This document shows, in pieces, positions 1 to 8,099 of a DNA stretch of 45,560 bases. Below the pieces are notes generated by a model that saw only the letters and a program-made list of their open reading frames with translations, was not told where the DNA came from and did no database searches. Source of the DNA: an uncultured Oscillospiraceae bacterium (GTDB lineage Bacteria > Bacillota > Clostridia > Oscillospirales > Oscillospiraceae); assembly GCA_944386985.1 (NCBI GenBank), contig CALXDD010000022.1, positions 1 through 45,560 of the forward strand, read 5' to 3'. How positions within the stretch are numbered: position 1 is the first letter of the stretch; every line of letters starts with the position of its first letter. Position numbers and translations under genes: made by a program.

Positions 1-68
1 TTTTCGCCGAGCCGCAGCGAGGTGTTTCGGAGCGCAACCGAGCGCAGCGAGGCTCTTAGCGCGGAGAT

Positions 69-98
69 GCCTACTTTCGTTCAGCGACAAAAGTAGGC
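69..98. repeat. Inverted repeat in intergenic DNA
   Basis: Nine-base arms GCCTACTTT and AAAGTAGGC flank a short loop. The surrounding first 120 bases contain two close copies of a GC-rich word (GCAGCGAGG) and no convincing gene. It may be a dispersed intergenic repeat; this window alone cannot show copy number. Confidence 0.4.
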
Positions 99-179
99 CG
101 CCGGAGGCAAAACACCAATCGAAATACCATCGGGTACCGGCAAAACGGTCCTCACTCTTGTCAGAAAACAAAGAGAATA

Positions 180-210
180 CCGCTGCAAAGGCAGCAACCC
201 TTTGCAGCGG
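180..210 (-). terminator. Hairpin downstream of the sigma/anti-sigma pair
   Basis: Twelve-base arms CCGCTGCAAAGG and CCTTTGCAGCGG lie just past the stop codon at 220. On the minus strand the hairpin is followed by a broken T-rich stretch, so it is a plausible but not textbook intrinsic terminator. Confidence 0.55.
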
Positions 211-219
211 CTCTGTTCT

Positions 220-1011
220 TTAAAACGCTGCCAAAATTTCCTCCATCAAAGCGAGGTCGCCGCTGTTCATGAAGAGATTGTAGAGGATCCCGTCCTGAAT
301 GAAATAGGCGTCGCAGGCGGAACGCTCCCCGGTGGTAACATAGAGAAGCACGTTCGTACCGCTGCCGGTGACGGTTTTCTGGGGAGTGATTTCAAGATCC
401 TCACCCCCCAGGAACGACGCGCCGGTCTGATAGGGCTGGGCCCCTTCCGGAGCAACGCTCACATTGAAAATGATGGAGGTGACCCCCACGCTGTATACCG
501 TGCTGATGTCTACGCTGTTCCTGCTGATATGGACGGAAAAATCCCTGTGGGAGCCTTCTGCGAGGACAGGATTCTCCGGCGCAAGGGGGATGCCGCTCCC
601 TACAAATTCCGCCGCTTCCTCCCAGGTGGAGAAGGTGGGAACATCAAAGGTGACCACAGACACTTCCCCTCCACCAGTGCCGGAGGACTCTGCCGGGCGC
701 TCCTCCAGAACGGGCATACCGTTTTGGATGTACTCCTGTGCCGTCTCCCCAAACTGAGAGACAGGAAATTTGACGGTCTCCTCCGCCATCAGCTGGTAAT
801 GGTTGACCTCCCCATCGTTGCGCATCTCCAGGATCCGGAATCCGAAAATGGATTCCGCCGCCAGTACCCCGGCCGCCAGCACCAGGCAGACCGCCGCGGC
901 GATGACCAGAACCCTGCCCACGGACATCCGCCGCCGGGGCTGCCGGTCCGCCTCCTCAATGAGGTCCGGCTCCAGGTGCTCCATGGCCTCCCATAATGTA
1001 TCTTTATTCAT
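220..1011 (-). CDS. Membrane-anchored putative anti-sigma / sigma-linked protein
   Basis: The protein has 263 residues: a short cytoplasmic N-terminus, one membrane segment at about residues 30-51, and a large extracytoplasmic domain. Its start codon overlaps the end of the upstream ECF sigma gene, so the two are translationally coupled. That gene order is typical of a sigma factor and its membrane regulator. No zinc-binding HxxxCxxC anti-sigma motif is visible, so it is not a ZAS-type protein. The extracellular part resembles the loose DUF4367-like group found beside Clostridia ECF factors. The anti-sigma role is inferred from context; it could instead be a regulated target. Confidence 0.65.
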   Translation of the reverse strand: MNKDTLWEAMEHLEPDLIEEADRQPRRRMSVGRVLVIAAAVCLVLAAGVLAAESIFGFRILEMRNDGEVNHYQLMAEETVKFPVSQFGETAQEYIQNGMPVLEERPAESSGTGGGEVSVVTFDVPTFSTWEEAAEFVGSGIPLAPENPVLAEGSHRDFSVHISRNSVDISTVYSVGVTSIIFNVSVAPEGAQPYQTGASFLGGEDLEITPQKTVTGSGTNVLLYVTTGERSACDAYFIQDGILYNLFMNSGDLALMEEILAAF

Positions 1012-1546
1012 GCCATAATTCCTCCTTCATCAGATGGATTTTCAGCTTCTTTCTCGTGCGAAACAGCACGCTCTTGGTCTTGCTGACGCTCCAGCCCAGC
1101 CGCAGTGCCACCGCCTCCACGCTGTCGCAGTACCAGTACCGCCGGAGAAAGGCGATCCGCACCTGAGCGCTCTGCTGCCGGAGAAAGGCGGAGATGGCCT
1201 CCCCCACCGCCTGGGCCTCACAGTCCGCTGACACGGAGGCGCCATCCGGCAGTCCCTCCGCCAGTTCCGCCCGCAGAGCGTCCGCCACTGCGTTCTGCCG
1301 CCGGCGGCCAAGGGCTTTGTTGCGGACAATAGTCCCCAGCCACGCCTTGAAGGAGACGGGCCGGGTGGGCGGGATGGCGTTCCACACCGCCAGATAGGCG
1401 TCGCTGACGCACTCCTCCGCGTCCTCCGGGCAGCCCAAAATGTTCCCGGCAATGGCCCGGCAGTAGGGACCGTAGGCGCTGTCCAGCTCGGCCAGGGCCT
1501 GCTGGGAACGCTGCTCCAGAAGTCCGATCAGTTCTTCGTTTGTCAA
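1004..1546 (-). CDS. ECF-type RNA polymerase sigma factor
   Basis: The 180-residue protein has the layout of a sigma-70 family ECF factor. Region 2 at about residues 20-75 contains the acidic segment CPEDAEECVSDAYLAVWNA, which matches the usual ECF core contact. Region 4 at about 120-175 carries a helix-turn-helix (SVEAVALRLGWSVSKTKSVL). The start is probably the TTG at 1546, preceded by GGAGGTGA at a workable distance. It overlaps the downstream membrane protein by eight bases. It should direct transcription in response to an envelope signal sensed through that partner. Confidence 0.88.
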   Translation of the reverse strand: MTNEELIGLLEQRSQQALAELDSAYGPYCRAIAGNILGCPEDAEECVSDAYLAVWNAIPPTRPVSFKAWLGTIVRNKALGRRRQNAVADALRAELAEGLPDGASVSADCEAQAVGEAISAFLRQQSAQVRIAFLRRYWYCDSVEAVALRLGWSVSKTKSVLFRTRKKLKIHLMKEELWHE

Positions 1547-1630
1547 ATGTTCTCACCTCCAAGGGGTACCCTCACCTATCAAGATGCCGAAAATCCTCTG
1601 CCGGTTGCATTGTATAGATAAATTTTTGAA

Positions 1631-1670
1631 AAATAGGCTCCTCCTTTCCTGACGGGAAGGAGGAGCCTTG
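1631..1670 (-). terminator. Intrinsic terminator of the mtnN-luxS operon
   Basis: A perfect 14-base stem (GGCTCCTCCTTTCC with GGGAAGGAGGAGCC, loop of four) follows the luxS stop codon. On the minus strand it is followed by TATTTTTC. Confidence 0.85.
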
Positions 1671-1693
1671 CGTTTTATTTGGTTCAGCGCTTC

Positions 1694-2152
1694 TCAGTAG
1701 GCCAGCTTGTCCGCGGTCCAGTCGGCGATGACGCCGCTGTAAAAGGCACACTGGGCGTTGGCCAGAGAGACCTCTAAGTTCACATAGTTGCCGCACTCCT
1801 TGGGGCTCTTGCCGGGCATCTCCCCGTCGTATACGGCGCCCTGAGCGAAAACCGTCTTCACCAGCTCCACAGCCTGCTGGTCTGTGAGAAGGCGGCTGTC
1901 AAAGAGAAAGTAAAACCCGGTCTGGCAGCCCATGGGGCCAAAATAGATCACTGCGTCCTTCTGGGGGGAGTTGCGCAGGAGGGTAGCGATGATGTGTTCT
2001 ACGGAGTGCATCTCCGCATTGGTGAGCAGGTCCCCGGTGTTGGGCTTTTTAAACCGGAGATCAAAGGTGGTCACATCCCCATCCCGGCGGGACAGATACA
2101 TCCCCGGCACCAGCTTGTTGTGGTCCACCTGAAAACTTGCGATCCGTTCCAT
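1694..2152 (-). CDS. luxS: S-ribosylhomocysteine lyase
   Basis: LuxS cleaves S-ribosylhomocysteine to homocysteine and 4,5-dihydroxy-2,3-pentanedione, the precursor of AI-2. The 152-residue protein has the diagnostic HSVEH motif: metal ligands H49 and H53 with catalytic E52. Catalytic C76 lies in GPMGCQTGF and the third metal ligand C120 in KECGNY. The length is normal. It begins four bases after the mtnN stop codon, with GGAAAGGAGAG as ribosome site, so the two enzymes act in sequence from one transcript. Confidence 0.96.
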   Translation of the reverse strand: MERIASFQVDHNKLVPGMYLSRRDGDVTTFDLRFKKPNTGDLLTNAEMHSVEHIIATLLRNSPQKDAVIYFGPMGCQTGFYFLFDSRLLTDQQAVELVKTVFAQGAVYDGEMPGKSPKECGNYVNLEVSLANAQCAFYSGVIADWTADKLAY

Positions 2153-2156
2153 TCTT

Positions 2157-2846
2157 TTACACGCTCTCCTTTCCGTCCCGGAGCATCCGGGCCACCGGCA
2201 GCACCACGGTGTTGAGATGGGCCATGGCCTCGCCGAAATTGAAATATTCCTGGGGGCTGTTCTCGCTGCACAGCCGGTCGGACACCGACTTCAAAGCCGA
2301 GAAATGCACACCGTTTCGCAGGCACACCTGGGCGATGGCCCCGCCCTCCATCTCGCACAGCATCGGATCGAAGGTCCGGGCAATCCAGTCCGCCCGTTCT
2401 CCCTTCACCATAAAGGCGTCGCCGGTGGCCACAGTGCCGGTGAGATAGGGCACCTGGAGCGCGTCCAGGCACCGGCACAGGGGCTCGGACACCGTGGGGA
2501 AGCGGAGGGTGTTCACCGTGGAGACAAAGCCCACCGGATCACCGATGGCCGAGGTGTCCACGTCGTGCTGAAGAAACCCGTCCGCCACCACTATCGTGCC
2601 GATAGGCAGGTCCCGGAAGCTGCCGGCCACACCGGTGTTGAGGACCCAGTCAGGGCGATAGCGGTCTAAAAACAGCTGGGCGGCCATGGCGGCGTTGACC
2701 TTGCCGATGCCGCCGGCGCAGGCGATGATGTCCGGTTCGATCTCGTAGAAGGAGACGCCGTTCACCGTCTCCAGCGGTCTTTCACCGGCCTGGGCCAGGA
2801 GGCTGGCCAGTTCCGTATCCATAGCATATGCCAATCCAATGGTCAT
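2157..2846 (-). CDS. mtnN: 5'-methylthioadenosine/S-adenosylhomocysteine nucleosidase
   Basis: This 229-residue Pfs/MTAN-family enzyme removes adenine from S-adenosylhomocysteine and methylthioadenosine, supplying the LuxS substrate. Family landmarks are the early catalytic glutamate (AMDTE, E12), the ribose-binding CEMEGGAIAQV segment and the catalytic aspartate in KSVSDRL. It sits directly upstream of luxS in a two-gene operon that detoxifies SAH and makes AI-2. A promoter and a leader hairpin precede it. Confidence 0.95.
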   Translation of the reverse strand: MTIGLAYAMDTELASLLAQAGERPLETVNGVSFYEIEPDIIACAGGIGKVNAAMAAQLFLDRYRPDWVLNTGVAGSFRDLPIGTIVVADGFLQHDVDTSAIGDPVGFVSTVNTLRFPTVSEPLCRCLDALQVPYLTGTVATGDAFMVKGERADWIARTFDPMLCEMEGGAIAQVCLRNGVHFSALKSVSDRLCSENSPQEYFNFGEAMAHLNTVVLPVARMLRDGKESV

Positions 2847-2873
2847 AGGGGAAGTCCCTCTCTTTCTGTCAGG

Positions 2874-2919
2874 AAAAACTGCCGTCTGCCGGGACTGGAA
2901 ATATCAGGCCCCGGACGGC
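2874..2919 (-). promoter_or_regulatory. Candidate leader hairpin/attenuator before mtnN
   Basis: In the leader transcribed from the promoter at 2930-2957, arms GCCGTC and GACGGC enclose a CCGGG/CCCGG inner pairing and are followed by AGTTTTTCC. This resembles a terminator placed before the gene. I do not recognise a known SAM or SAH riboswitch here. Confidence 0.35.
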
Positions 2920-2929
2920 GTCTGAGGAT

Positions 2930-2957
2930 ACTATAACATATTTTTCCCCACACGCAA
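2930..2957 (-). promoter_or_regulatory. Promoter of mtnN-luxS
   Basis: The -35 is TTGCGT (2952-2957) and the -10 is TATAGT (2930-2935), with 16 bases between. It points into mtnN. Confidence 0.5.
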
Positions 2958-3019
2958 AGGGGAAATTCCAGTCACAGGGATGTCTTCCCCCACTCCGGCG
3001 GTTTACATTACATTTCTGT

Positions 3020-3067
3020 TACGGTACCGTACAACCCCTTCCATCTGTCCTGAGGATGTGATATAAT
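3020..3067 (+). promoter_or_regulatory. Promoter with upstream palindrome for the lysozyme gene
   Basis: TATAAT at 3062-3067 is preceded by TGA, giving an extended -10 (TGnTATAAT). No good -35 is seen. A perfect 12-base palindrome, TACGGTACCGTA (3020-3031), lies about 45-55 bases before the expected transcription start and could bind a regulator. Confidence 0.5.
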
Positions 3068-3162
3068 GCCAATGGTTTTTGTAGAAAATGGTCGGAAAAT
3101 GGGGATTCTTTCCACTTTTCAGCCATTCTGCAAGACTGAGTCTGCGGAAAGAGAGTGTACCA

Positions 3163-5289
3163 ATGAAAAAACTGTGTTCCCTGTTCCTGTGCGCCCTCCT
3201 GGTGCTCCAGCTGCTGCCTGCCGGCGCCCTGGCGGCGTCGGCGATGACCACCAGCGACCAGGGGGTGGCCTTCATTGCCGAGTTCGAGGGCTATCGCCAG
3301 TATGCCTACTCCGACGGCGGCAAGTGGTATATCGGCTACGGCACCGCCTGCGGGCAAAACGACTATCCCAACGGCGTCACCGAGGAGGAGGCCCTGCGTC
3401 TGCTCCAGGAGGATTTGGCGGAGAAGGAAACGGCGGTCAACGACTTTTTGACCCAATACAGCATCACTCTGACCCAAACCCAGTTCGACGCCCTCATGAG
3501 CCTTACCTACAATCTGGGCACTGGCTGGATCAATCCCTCCTACCGTCTGGGGGCCTACCTCATTGACGGCTGGGACACCCACACCACCGACGAGATGGTC
3601 AACGCCATCGCCACTTGGTGCCATGTGGGCAACGAGCCTCAGCCCACCCTGGCCCAGCGGCGGCTGACGGAAGCCTACCTCTTCCTCTACGGCGACTATG
3701 AGAACAACGGGGCGCAGTCCTATGTGTACCTCCACTTTATCCCCGGCGACGGGGCGGAGGTTCCCCACAGCACCCTGTTCTACCCCATCAACCACGCCTA
3801 TGGCTCTCTGCCGGTGCCTACCGGCGGCAGCCAGACCTTCCAGGGCTGGTACACCGCCGGCGGCACCCAGCTGACGGCGGACGACGTGGCGGTGAGCAAT
3901 ATGGACGTGACCGCCCGCTGGGGGACGGCTCCCTCTGCCGGAGACGGCACCTCCTCTGTCAGCTGGAACAACCCCTACAGCGACGTGAAGGAGAGCGACT
4001 GGTTTTACGCCTATGTGAAGAATCTGACCCTGGCCGGGTCGGTGGAGGGCTATCCCGACGGCACCTTCAAGCCCGCCAAGCAGATCACCGTGGGCGAAGC
4101 GCTGAAGATGGTGCTGCTGGCCGCCGGCGAGCCGGAGCAGGCCATGACCGACAAGCACTGGGCCAGCGGATACCGGGATCTGGCTTTGAAAAAGGGATAT
4201 GTAACAGCGGACCAGGTGACAAATCTGGACGCGGTAATCACCCGGGGCGTAGTGGCCCAGCTGATGGCCCTGGTGATGGGTCTCCCCGCCAGCTCCACCC
4301 AGTCCCCCTTTGCCGATACCAGTGACCAGTATGTGCTGCGTCTGTACGACGCGGGGCTGGTCACCGGCAGCTACAACGCCCAGAACCAGCTTGTCTACCA
4401 GCCGGACAAGGGCATCGTCCGCTCGGAGATCAGCGCCATGGTGTGGCGTATGCACCAGTATGAGCCGCCGGTAGAGGAGCCGGACCAGCCGGATGAGCCC
4501 GCCGAGCCGGAAACCCCTGACCGTCCCGCCGAGCCGGACCCGGAAGAGACGGGGTACATCACCTACGGCAACAAGAAGATCCCCATTTTGGCCAACGTGC
4601 CGGTATGTGAATACGACAAGAGCCTCTTCCGCCTGGATGGCAGCGTCCTTTTCTATGACGATCCCCAGGTGGAGACCTACCTCGGCATCGACGTCTCCAG
4701 CTACCAAGGGAACATCGACTGGCAGGAGGTGGCCGCCGACGGCATTCAGTATGCCTTTATCCGAGTGGGTTTCCGGGGCTACGGTACCGGCAGCCTGAAC
4801 CTCGACCAGTATTTTGAGCAGAACATTCAGGGCGCCCTTGCCGCGGGGCTGGACGTAGGCGTCTACTTCTTCTCCCAGGCCATCACCGTGGAGGAGGCCA
4901 TCGAGGAGGCGGAATTGGTACTGAATACCATCAGAGGCTATAACGTCACCTTCCCTGTGGTCTTTGACTGGGAGCCCATCAGCTCCAGCAGCGCCCGCAC
5001 CAACGGTCTGTCCAGCGATGTGCTGACGGACTGTGCCATTGCCTTCTGCGAGCGGGTGCGTGCGGATGGCTATATCCCCATGGTCTACTTCAACCAGAAT
5101 GTGGGCTATACCAGATACCAGCTGGACCGCCTGACGGACTATGACTTTTGGTACGCCCAGTACCCCAGCAAGAACGCCATGTACCCCGCCATGTACTATA
5201 ATTACCAGATCTGGCAGTACACCAGCAGCGGCACCGTGGCCGGGATCTCCGGCAGCGTGGACATGAACCTCTCCTGGAAGAAGTGGTAA
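3163..5289 (+). CDS. Secreted double muramidase: GH24-like + InlB-type repeat + SLH + GH25
   Basis: The 708-residue exported protein is predicted to cut peptidoglycan glycan strands. A signal peptide (residues 1-24) leads to a GH24 phage-lysozyme-like domain (about 30-180) with E42, D51 and T61 in the expected order. A Listeria/Bacteroides-type beta repeat follows (about 190-250), then SLH-like modules (about 265-440), for example NNPYSDVKESDWFYAYVKN. After a Pro/Glu-rich linker (about 440-465) comes a C-terminal GH25 domain with D510 and the D602-x-E604 pair in FDWEP. I chose ATG 3163 because the secretion signal starts there; the open frame extends 25 codons upstream without a good ribosome site. 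SLH modules suggest it stays on the cell wall. Confidence 0.9.
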   Translation: MKKLCSLFLCALLVLQLLPAGALAASAMTTSDQGVAFIAEFEGYRQYAYSDGGKWYIGYGTACGQNDYPNGVTEEEALRLLQEDLAEKETAVNDFLTQYSITLTQTQFDALMSLTYNLGTGWINPSYRLGAYLIDGWDTHTTDEMVNAIATWCHVGNEPQPTLAQRRLTEAYLFLYGDYENNGAQSYVYLHFIPGDGAEVPHSTLFYPINHAYGSLPVPTGGSQTFQGWYTAGGTQLTADDVAVSNMDVTARWGTAPSAGDGTSSVSWNNPYSDVKESDWFYAYVKNLTLAGSVEGYPDGTFKPAKQITVGEALKMVLLAAGEPEQAMTDKHWASGYRDLALKKGYVTADQVTNLDAVITRGVVAQLMALVMGLPASSTQSPFADTSDQYVLRLYDAGLVTGSYNAQNQLVYQPDKGIVRSEISAMVWRMHQYEPPVEEPDQPDEPAEPETPDRPAEPDPEETGYITYGNKKIPILANVPVCEYDKSLFRLDGSVLFYDDPQVETYLGIDVSSYQGNIDWQEVAADGIQYAFIRVGFRGYGTGSLNLDQYFEQNIQGALAAGLDVGVYFFSQAITVEEAIEEAELVLNTIRGYNVTFPVVFDWEPISSSSARTNGLSSDVLTDCAIAFCERVRADGYIPMVYFNQNVGYTRYQLDRLTDYDFWYAQYPSKNAMYPAMYYNYQIWQYTSSGTVAGISGSVDMNLSWKKW

Positions 5290-5310
5290 CAGCTTTTCTC
5301 CTGTACAGAT

Positions 5311-5355
5311 AAAAAGCGTCGGCAGCCGGTTCTTCCGGGCTGCCGACGCTTTTTT
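5311..5355. terminator. Bidirectional terminator between the lysozyme gene and ilvE
   Basis: AAAAAGCGTCGGCAGCC pairs with GGCTGCCGACGCTTTTT, giving a long stem with A/T tracts on both sides. It can end both converging transcripts. Confidence 0.88.
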
Positions 5356-5376
5356 AAAAGTTATTGGGAGACAGAA

Positions 5377-5413
5377 CATACCGCCGCGGGGCTTCGCGCT
5401 CCGCGGCGGTATG
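5377..5413. repeat. Second strong inverted repeat past ilvE
   Basis: Thirteen-base perfect arms (CATACCGCCGCGG and CCGCGGCGGTATG) with an 11-base loop lie just after the ilvE stop. A T tract is weak, so it probably assists the terminator at 5311-5355. Confidence 0.5.
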
Positions 5414-5421
5414 TTTCTCTT

Positions 5422-6495
5422 TTACTCCGCTCTGGGAACCTTGCAGACCCAGCCGTAGGGGTCCGCCGTTTTGCCCCACTGGATGCCGGTGAGGGTGTCG
5501 TACAGCCACTGGGCGCAGGGGCCGTTCTCCTCGCCGATGGTGTAGCAGTGGTCCTGATAGCAGAACTTGCCGATGGGGGAGATCACCGCCGCGGTGCCGC
5601 AGCCCCAGGCCTCCTCCAGCTTTCCGCTCTTCAGCGCGGCCACCAGCTCCTCCACGGAGAACAGCCGCTCCTCCACCTCGTAGCCCTTGTCCCGCAGAAG
5701 CTGGATGCAGGAGCGGCGGGTGATGCCCGGCAGCACCGAGCCGGTGAGGGCGGGGGTGACAATCTTGCCGTCAATCTTGAACATGACGTTCATGCCGCCC
5801 ACCTCTTCAATGTAGCGGCGCTCCACACCGTCCAGCCACAAAACCTGGGCGTAGCCCTTCTCCTCCGCCCGGGCCGCCGCCCGGTTTGCCGCGGCGTAGT
5901 TCCCGCCGCACTTGGCGTAGCCGGTGCCGCCCCGGACAGCCCGAACATCGGTATCCTCAATGAGGATGTCCACCGGCTTCAGACCGCCGGTGAGGTACGC
6001 GCCTACCGGAGACAGCAGCACCATCATCTTGGCACTGCCGATGCAGTGCAGCCCCAGATCCACATCGGTGCAGAATTCCACAGGGCGGATGTACAGGGAG
6101 GTGCCGGGCGCGTCAGGCACCCAATCCCGGTCCAGATCCACCAGGCGCAAAACAGCCTTCAGCAGAAAGTCCGGATCAAAATCCGGCAGCTGGATGCGCT
6201 CAGCGGAGTCCCGCATCCGCTGCATGTTGTCCCACGGACGGAACAGCTGGACCTCCCCCGCCTCCGTGCGGTATGCCTTCAGGCCCTCAAAGGCCTCGGC
6301 GCCGTAGTGGAATACCGCCGCGCCGGGATGAATCTTCAGATCCTGCAGGGGCACAATAGCCGCGTCGTGCCACCCCGTGCCTGGGGTGTAATCCATCATA
6401 AACATGTGATCGGTGAAAATGGTTCCAAAGCCCATGGTCCGGGGATCTGCAGGCTTCTTTGCCGGCGCAGTGGTGCGCGTAACCGTCAGTTCCAT
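5422..6495 (-). CDS. ilvE: Branched-chain amino acid aminotransferase
   Basis: This 357-residue fold-type IV PLP enzyme exchanges the amino group between glutamate and the 2-oxo acids of leucine, isoleucine and valine. The PLP lysine is K195 in GTGYAKCGGNYAA. Other group landmarks are FHYGAEAFEGLKAY, YIRPVEF and the phosphate-binding WGCGTAAVISP. Length and order fit the long BCAT (eukaryotic-like) subgroup. ATG 6495 is seven bases from AAGGAGG and is preferred over the GTG one codon upstream. It stands alone with its own promoter; no other ilv or leu genes are present. Confidence 0.95.
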   Translation of the reverse strand: MELTVTRTTAPAKKPADPRTMGFGTIFTDHMFMMDYTPGTGWHDAAIVPLQDLKIHPGAAVFHYGAEAFEGLKAYRTEAGEVQLFRPWDNMQRMRDSAERIQLPDFDPDFLLKAVLRLVDLDRDWVPDAPGTSLYIRPVEFCTDVDLGLHCIGSAKMMVLLSPVGAYLTGGLKPVDILIEDTDVRAVRGGTGYAKCGGNYAAANRAAARAEEKGYAQVLWLDGVERRYIEEVGGMNVMFKIDGKIVTPALTGSVLPGITRRSCIQLLRDKGYEVEERLFSVEELVAALKSGKLEEAWGCGTAAVISPIGKFCYQDHCYTIGEENGPCAQWLYDTLTGIQWGKTADPYGWVCKVPRAE

Positions 6496-6575
6496 CACAA
6501 TACCTCCTTAGGGGCGCTTCGCTTCGTCACAGCAGATCCGCAGCGAGGTCCCACTTATAAAAATACATCGGAGGT

Positions 6576-6605
6576 ATTGTACACCTGAATTTTTATGTTT
6601 GTCAA
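6576..6605 (-). promoter_or_regulatory. Promoter of ilvE
   Basis: The consensus -35 TTGACA (6600-6605) and -10 TACAAT (6576-6581) are 18 bases apart. The leader is about 75 bases; I see no T-box or other known riboswitch in it. Confidence 0.82.
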
Positions 6606-6632
6606 CTACTCTCCGAAGATCTCCTGCCGCTG

Positions 6633-7856
6633 TCAGTACCCCAGTTCCCGCAAGACTTTTTTCACCTCGTCCTTGTCAGATTCCCCTGCCGTACCTGCCA
6701 CCACCGTATTTCCGATCCGGGACACCGCATAATAGGTCCCGCCGGTGGTCAGGGTGTATTTTTCGCTGCCGGGCAGGGAAACTGAGGACTGTACCCGGCT
6801 GCCGGCGGAAATCCGGTCCAACTCCTCCTCCATAGCGGCAAAGGCCCGCTGTGCCTCCTCCTCACTGGTGAAGACTATCAAATGGATCGTACATCCATCT
6901 TTTTCCGCCGCGTAAACTGATTCTCCTTCCAAAGCGCCGTATTGGTCTGAGACCTCCGCCACCGCATACCCGTTCGCATCCATCTGCTGTGCAAAAACGG
7001 AGGGCTGAATGGGCGACTTTGGACGGAGGAGAATCACCACCACCAGAACCGCCGCAGCAATCAGAACCGCCGCAGAAACACCGCAGAGGATCAGCACCTT
7101 TTTTATCCTCCTACGCACTGAGGGATTTTCCAGGCTTCTCTCCGGCCGCTCCCGCAAAAGCGCGCTCAGCTGCTCCTCCGCACTCTGCCCGAAGGTGCGG
7201 GCAATCCAGCCGGGATCATACCGGCTGTCGTTTGTGTCATAAGTATAGCTCCAAACTTTTTCCACCGAATGCTTCTCAGTTCTCCCCGGCCTGCTGAACT
7301 TCCGCGCATCCACATAGATGGTGAAAAAGCTCAGCAGCGGCAGCATCTCCCGGTAATCGTCCATCACATGCAGATAGAAAAGGTCCAGCTGGTCCCAGGT
7401 ATCCAGCGGCTTGGTGATCTGGGCAATCTGACTCTCCCCGTCATAGATGCTGACCACATAGATCTTTCCCCGGGCACAGGCATAGCAGTCATACATTTTG
7501 TCCTGGCAGGAGATGACCATCTGGGTGGTATGTGCCCCGTCGATCCGCGTATAGAAAGACCCCCGCACCACACCGCCGCTGTCGATGATCTGATACTCCG
7601 CCAGCTTGGCGGACTCGCCGAATAAATATCGATACCGAAACAGGGATTCTGCCGCATTGTCCCACATACAGCAATCGGTGTGGAACAGCTCCCTCCCCTC
7701 CCGGTCCGTAAAGTGCAGCTGGCGGAGGCTTTCCATACGGAAGGGAAGGCGAATATCCACCCAGGGCGCCTGGGCCCGGAACAGGACCTTCCCCTCCTCT
7801 TCCACCTGGAATCTGTTCTCCCCATCCGCCCGCACCTGCCGCACTGTAACCATCAT
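6633..7856 (-). CDS. Membrane protein of unknown function, LURP-one-like N-terminus
   Basis: The 407-residue protein falls into three parts. A cytoplasmic beta-rich N-terminus (about 1-180) has the character of a LURP-one/tubby-like fold, for example the repeated pattern of a property followed by a turn in IDSGGVVRGSFYTRIDG. A linker leads to a single membrane helix (about 252-275). An outside C-terminal domain (about 285-405) is rich in EEE and may be a small alpha/beta fold. The start is ATG 7856, six bases from AAGGAG. It is transcribed alone. The fold assignment is a guess from pattern only and I assign no function. Confidence 0.7.
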   Translation of the reverse strand: MMVTVRQVRADGENRFQVEEEGKVLFRAQAPWVDIRLPFRMESLRQLHFTDREGRELFHTDCCMWDNAAESLFRYRYLFGESAKLAEYQIIDSGGVVRGSFYTRIDGAHTTQMVISCQDKMYDCYACARGKIYVVSIYDGESQIAQITKPLDTWDQLDLFYLHVMDDYREMLPLLSFFTIYVDARKFSRPGRTEKHSVEKVWSYTYDTNDSRYDPGWIARTFGQSAEEQLSALLRERPERSLENPSVRRRIKKVLILCGVSAAVLIAAAVLVVVILLRPKSPIQPSVFAQQMDANGYAVAEVSDQYGALEGESVYAAEKDGCTIHLIVFTSEEEAQRAFAAMEEELDRISAGSRVQSSVSLPGSEKYTLTTGGTYYAVSRIGNTVVAGTAGESDKDEVKKVLRELGY

Positions 7857-7918
7857 TCCCCGCTCCTTCCGATTTCTCCCCGCCCGTTGGATATACCTCC
7901 GGCATGCCTGTCTCGGGT

Positions 7919-7924
7919 ATTATA
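7919..7924 (-). promoter_or_regulatory. Extended -10 promoter for the 407-residue membrane protein
   Basis: The minus strand reads ATGGTATAATACC, which is TATAAT with an upstream TGG extension. No good -35 box is seen. Confidence 0.5.
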
Positions 7925-8040
7925 CCATACCGGCGCCAATTTTTCAGATCTCTATGAAAAAACGACAGCGAGACTGTTCATGCTCTTCCACTTGTCAGCC
8001 GCCATTTCGTCCACCGACACGGCCACAACAGATCCTTTGG

Positions 8041-8088
8041 AAAAGCCGGTGCGGGCCGTCTGCATCTGCAGGCGGCCCGCACCGGCTT
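8041..8088 (-). terminator. Terminator of the GAF-ABC/cyclase operon
   Basis: A perfect 15-base stem (AAGCCGGTGCGGGCC with GGCCCGCACCGGCTT) lies just past the stop codon at 8100. On the minus strand it ends in TTTTCC. Confidence 0.8.
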
Positions 8089-8099
8089 ATTCTTTCAGT

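Noticed and set aside
202-996. Long plus-strand frame opposite the sigma-linked membrane gene
   Set aside because: It lacks protein-like features and mirrors the well-supported minus-strand gene.
3019-5379. 786-codon minus-strand frame opposite the lysozyme gene
   Set aside because: GC-rich coding DNA often leaves the antisense frame open; the plus strand has clear catalytic domains and a signal peptide.
6499-6575. ilvE leader considered as a T-box
   Set aside because: It is only about 75 bases long, and no T-box sequence or terminator/antiterminator pair was seen.
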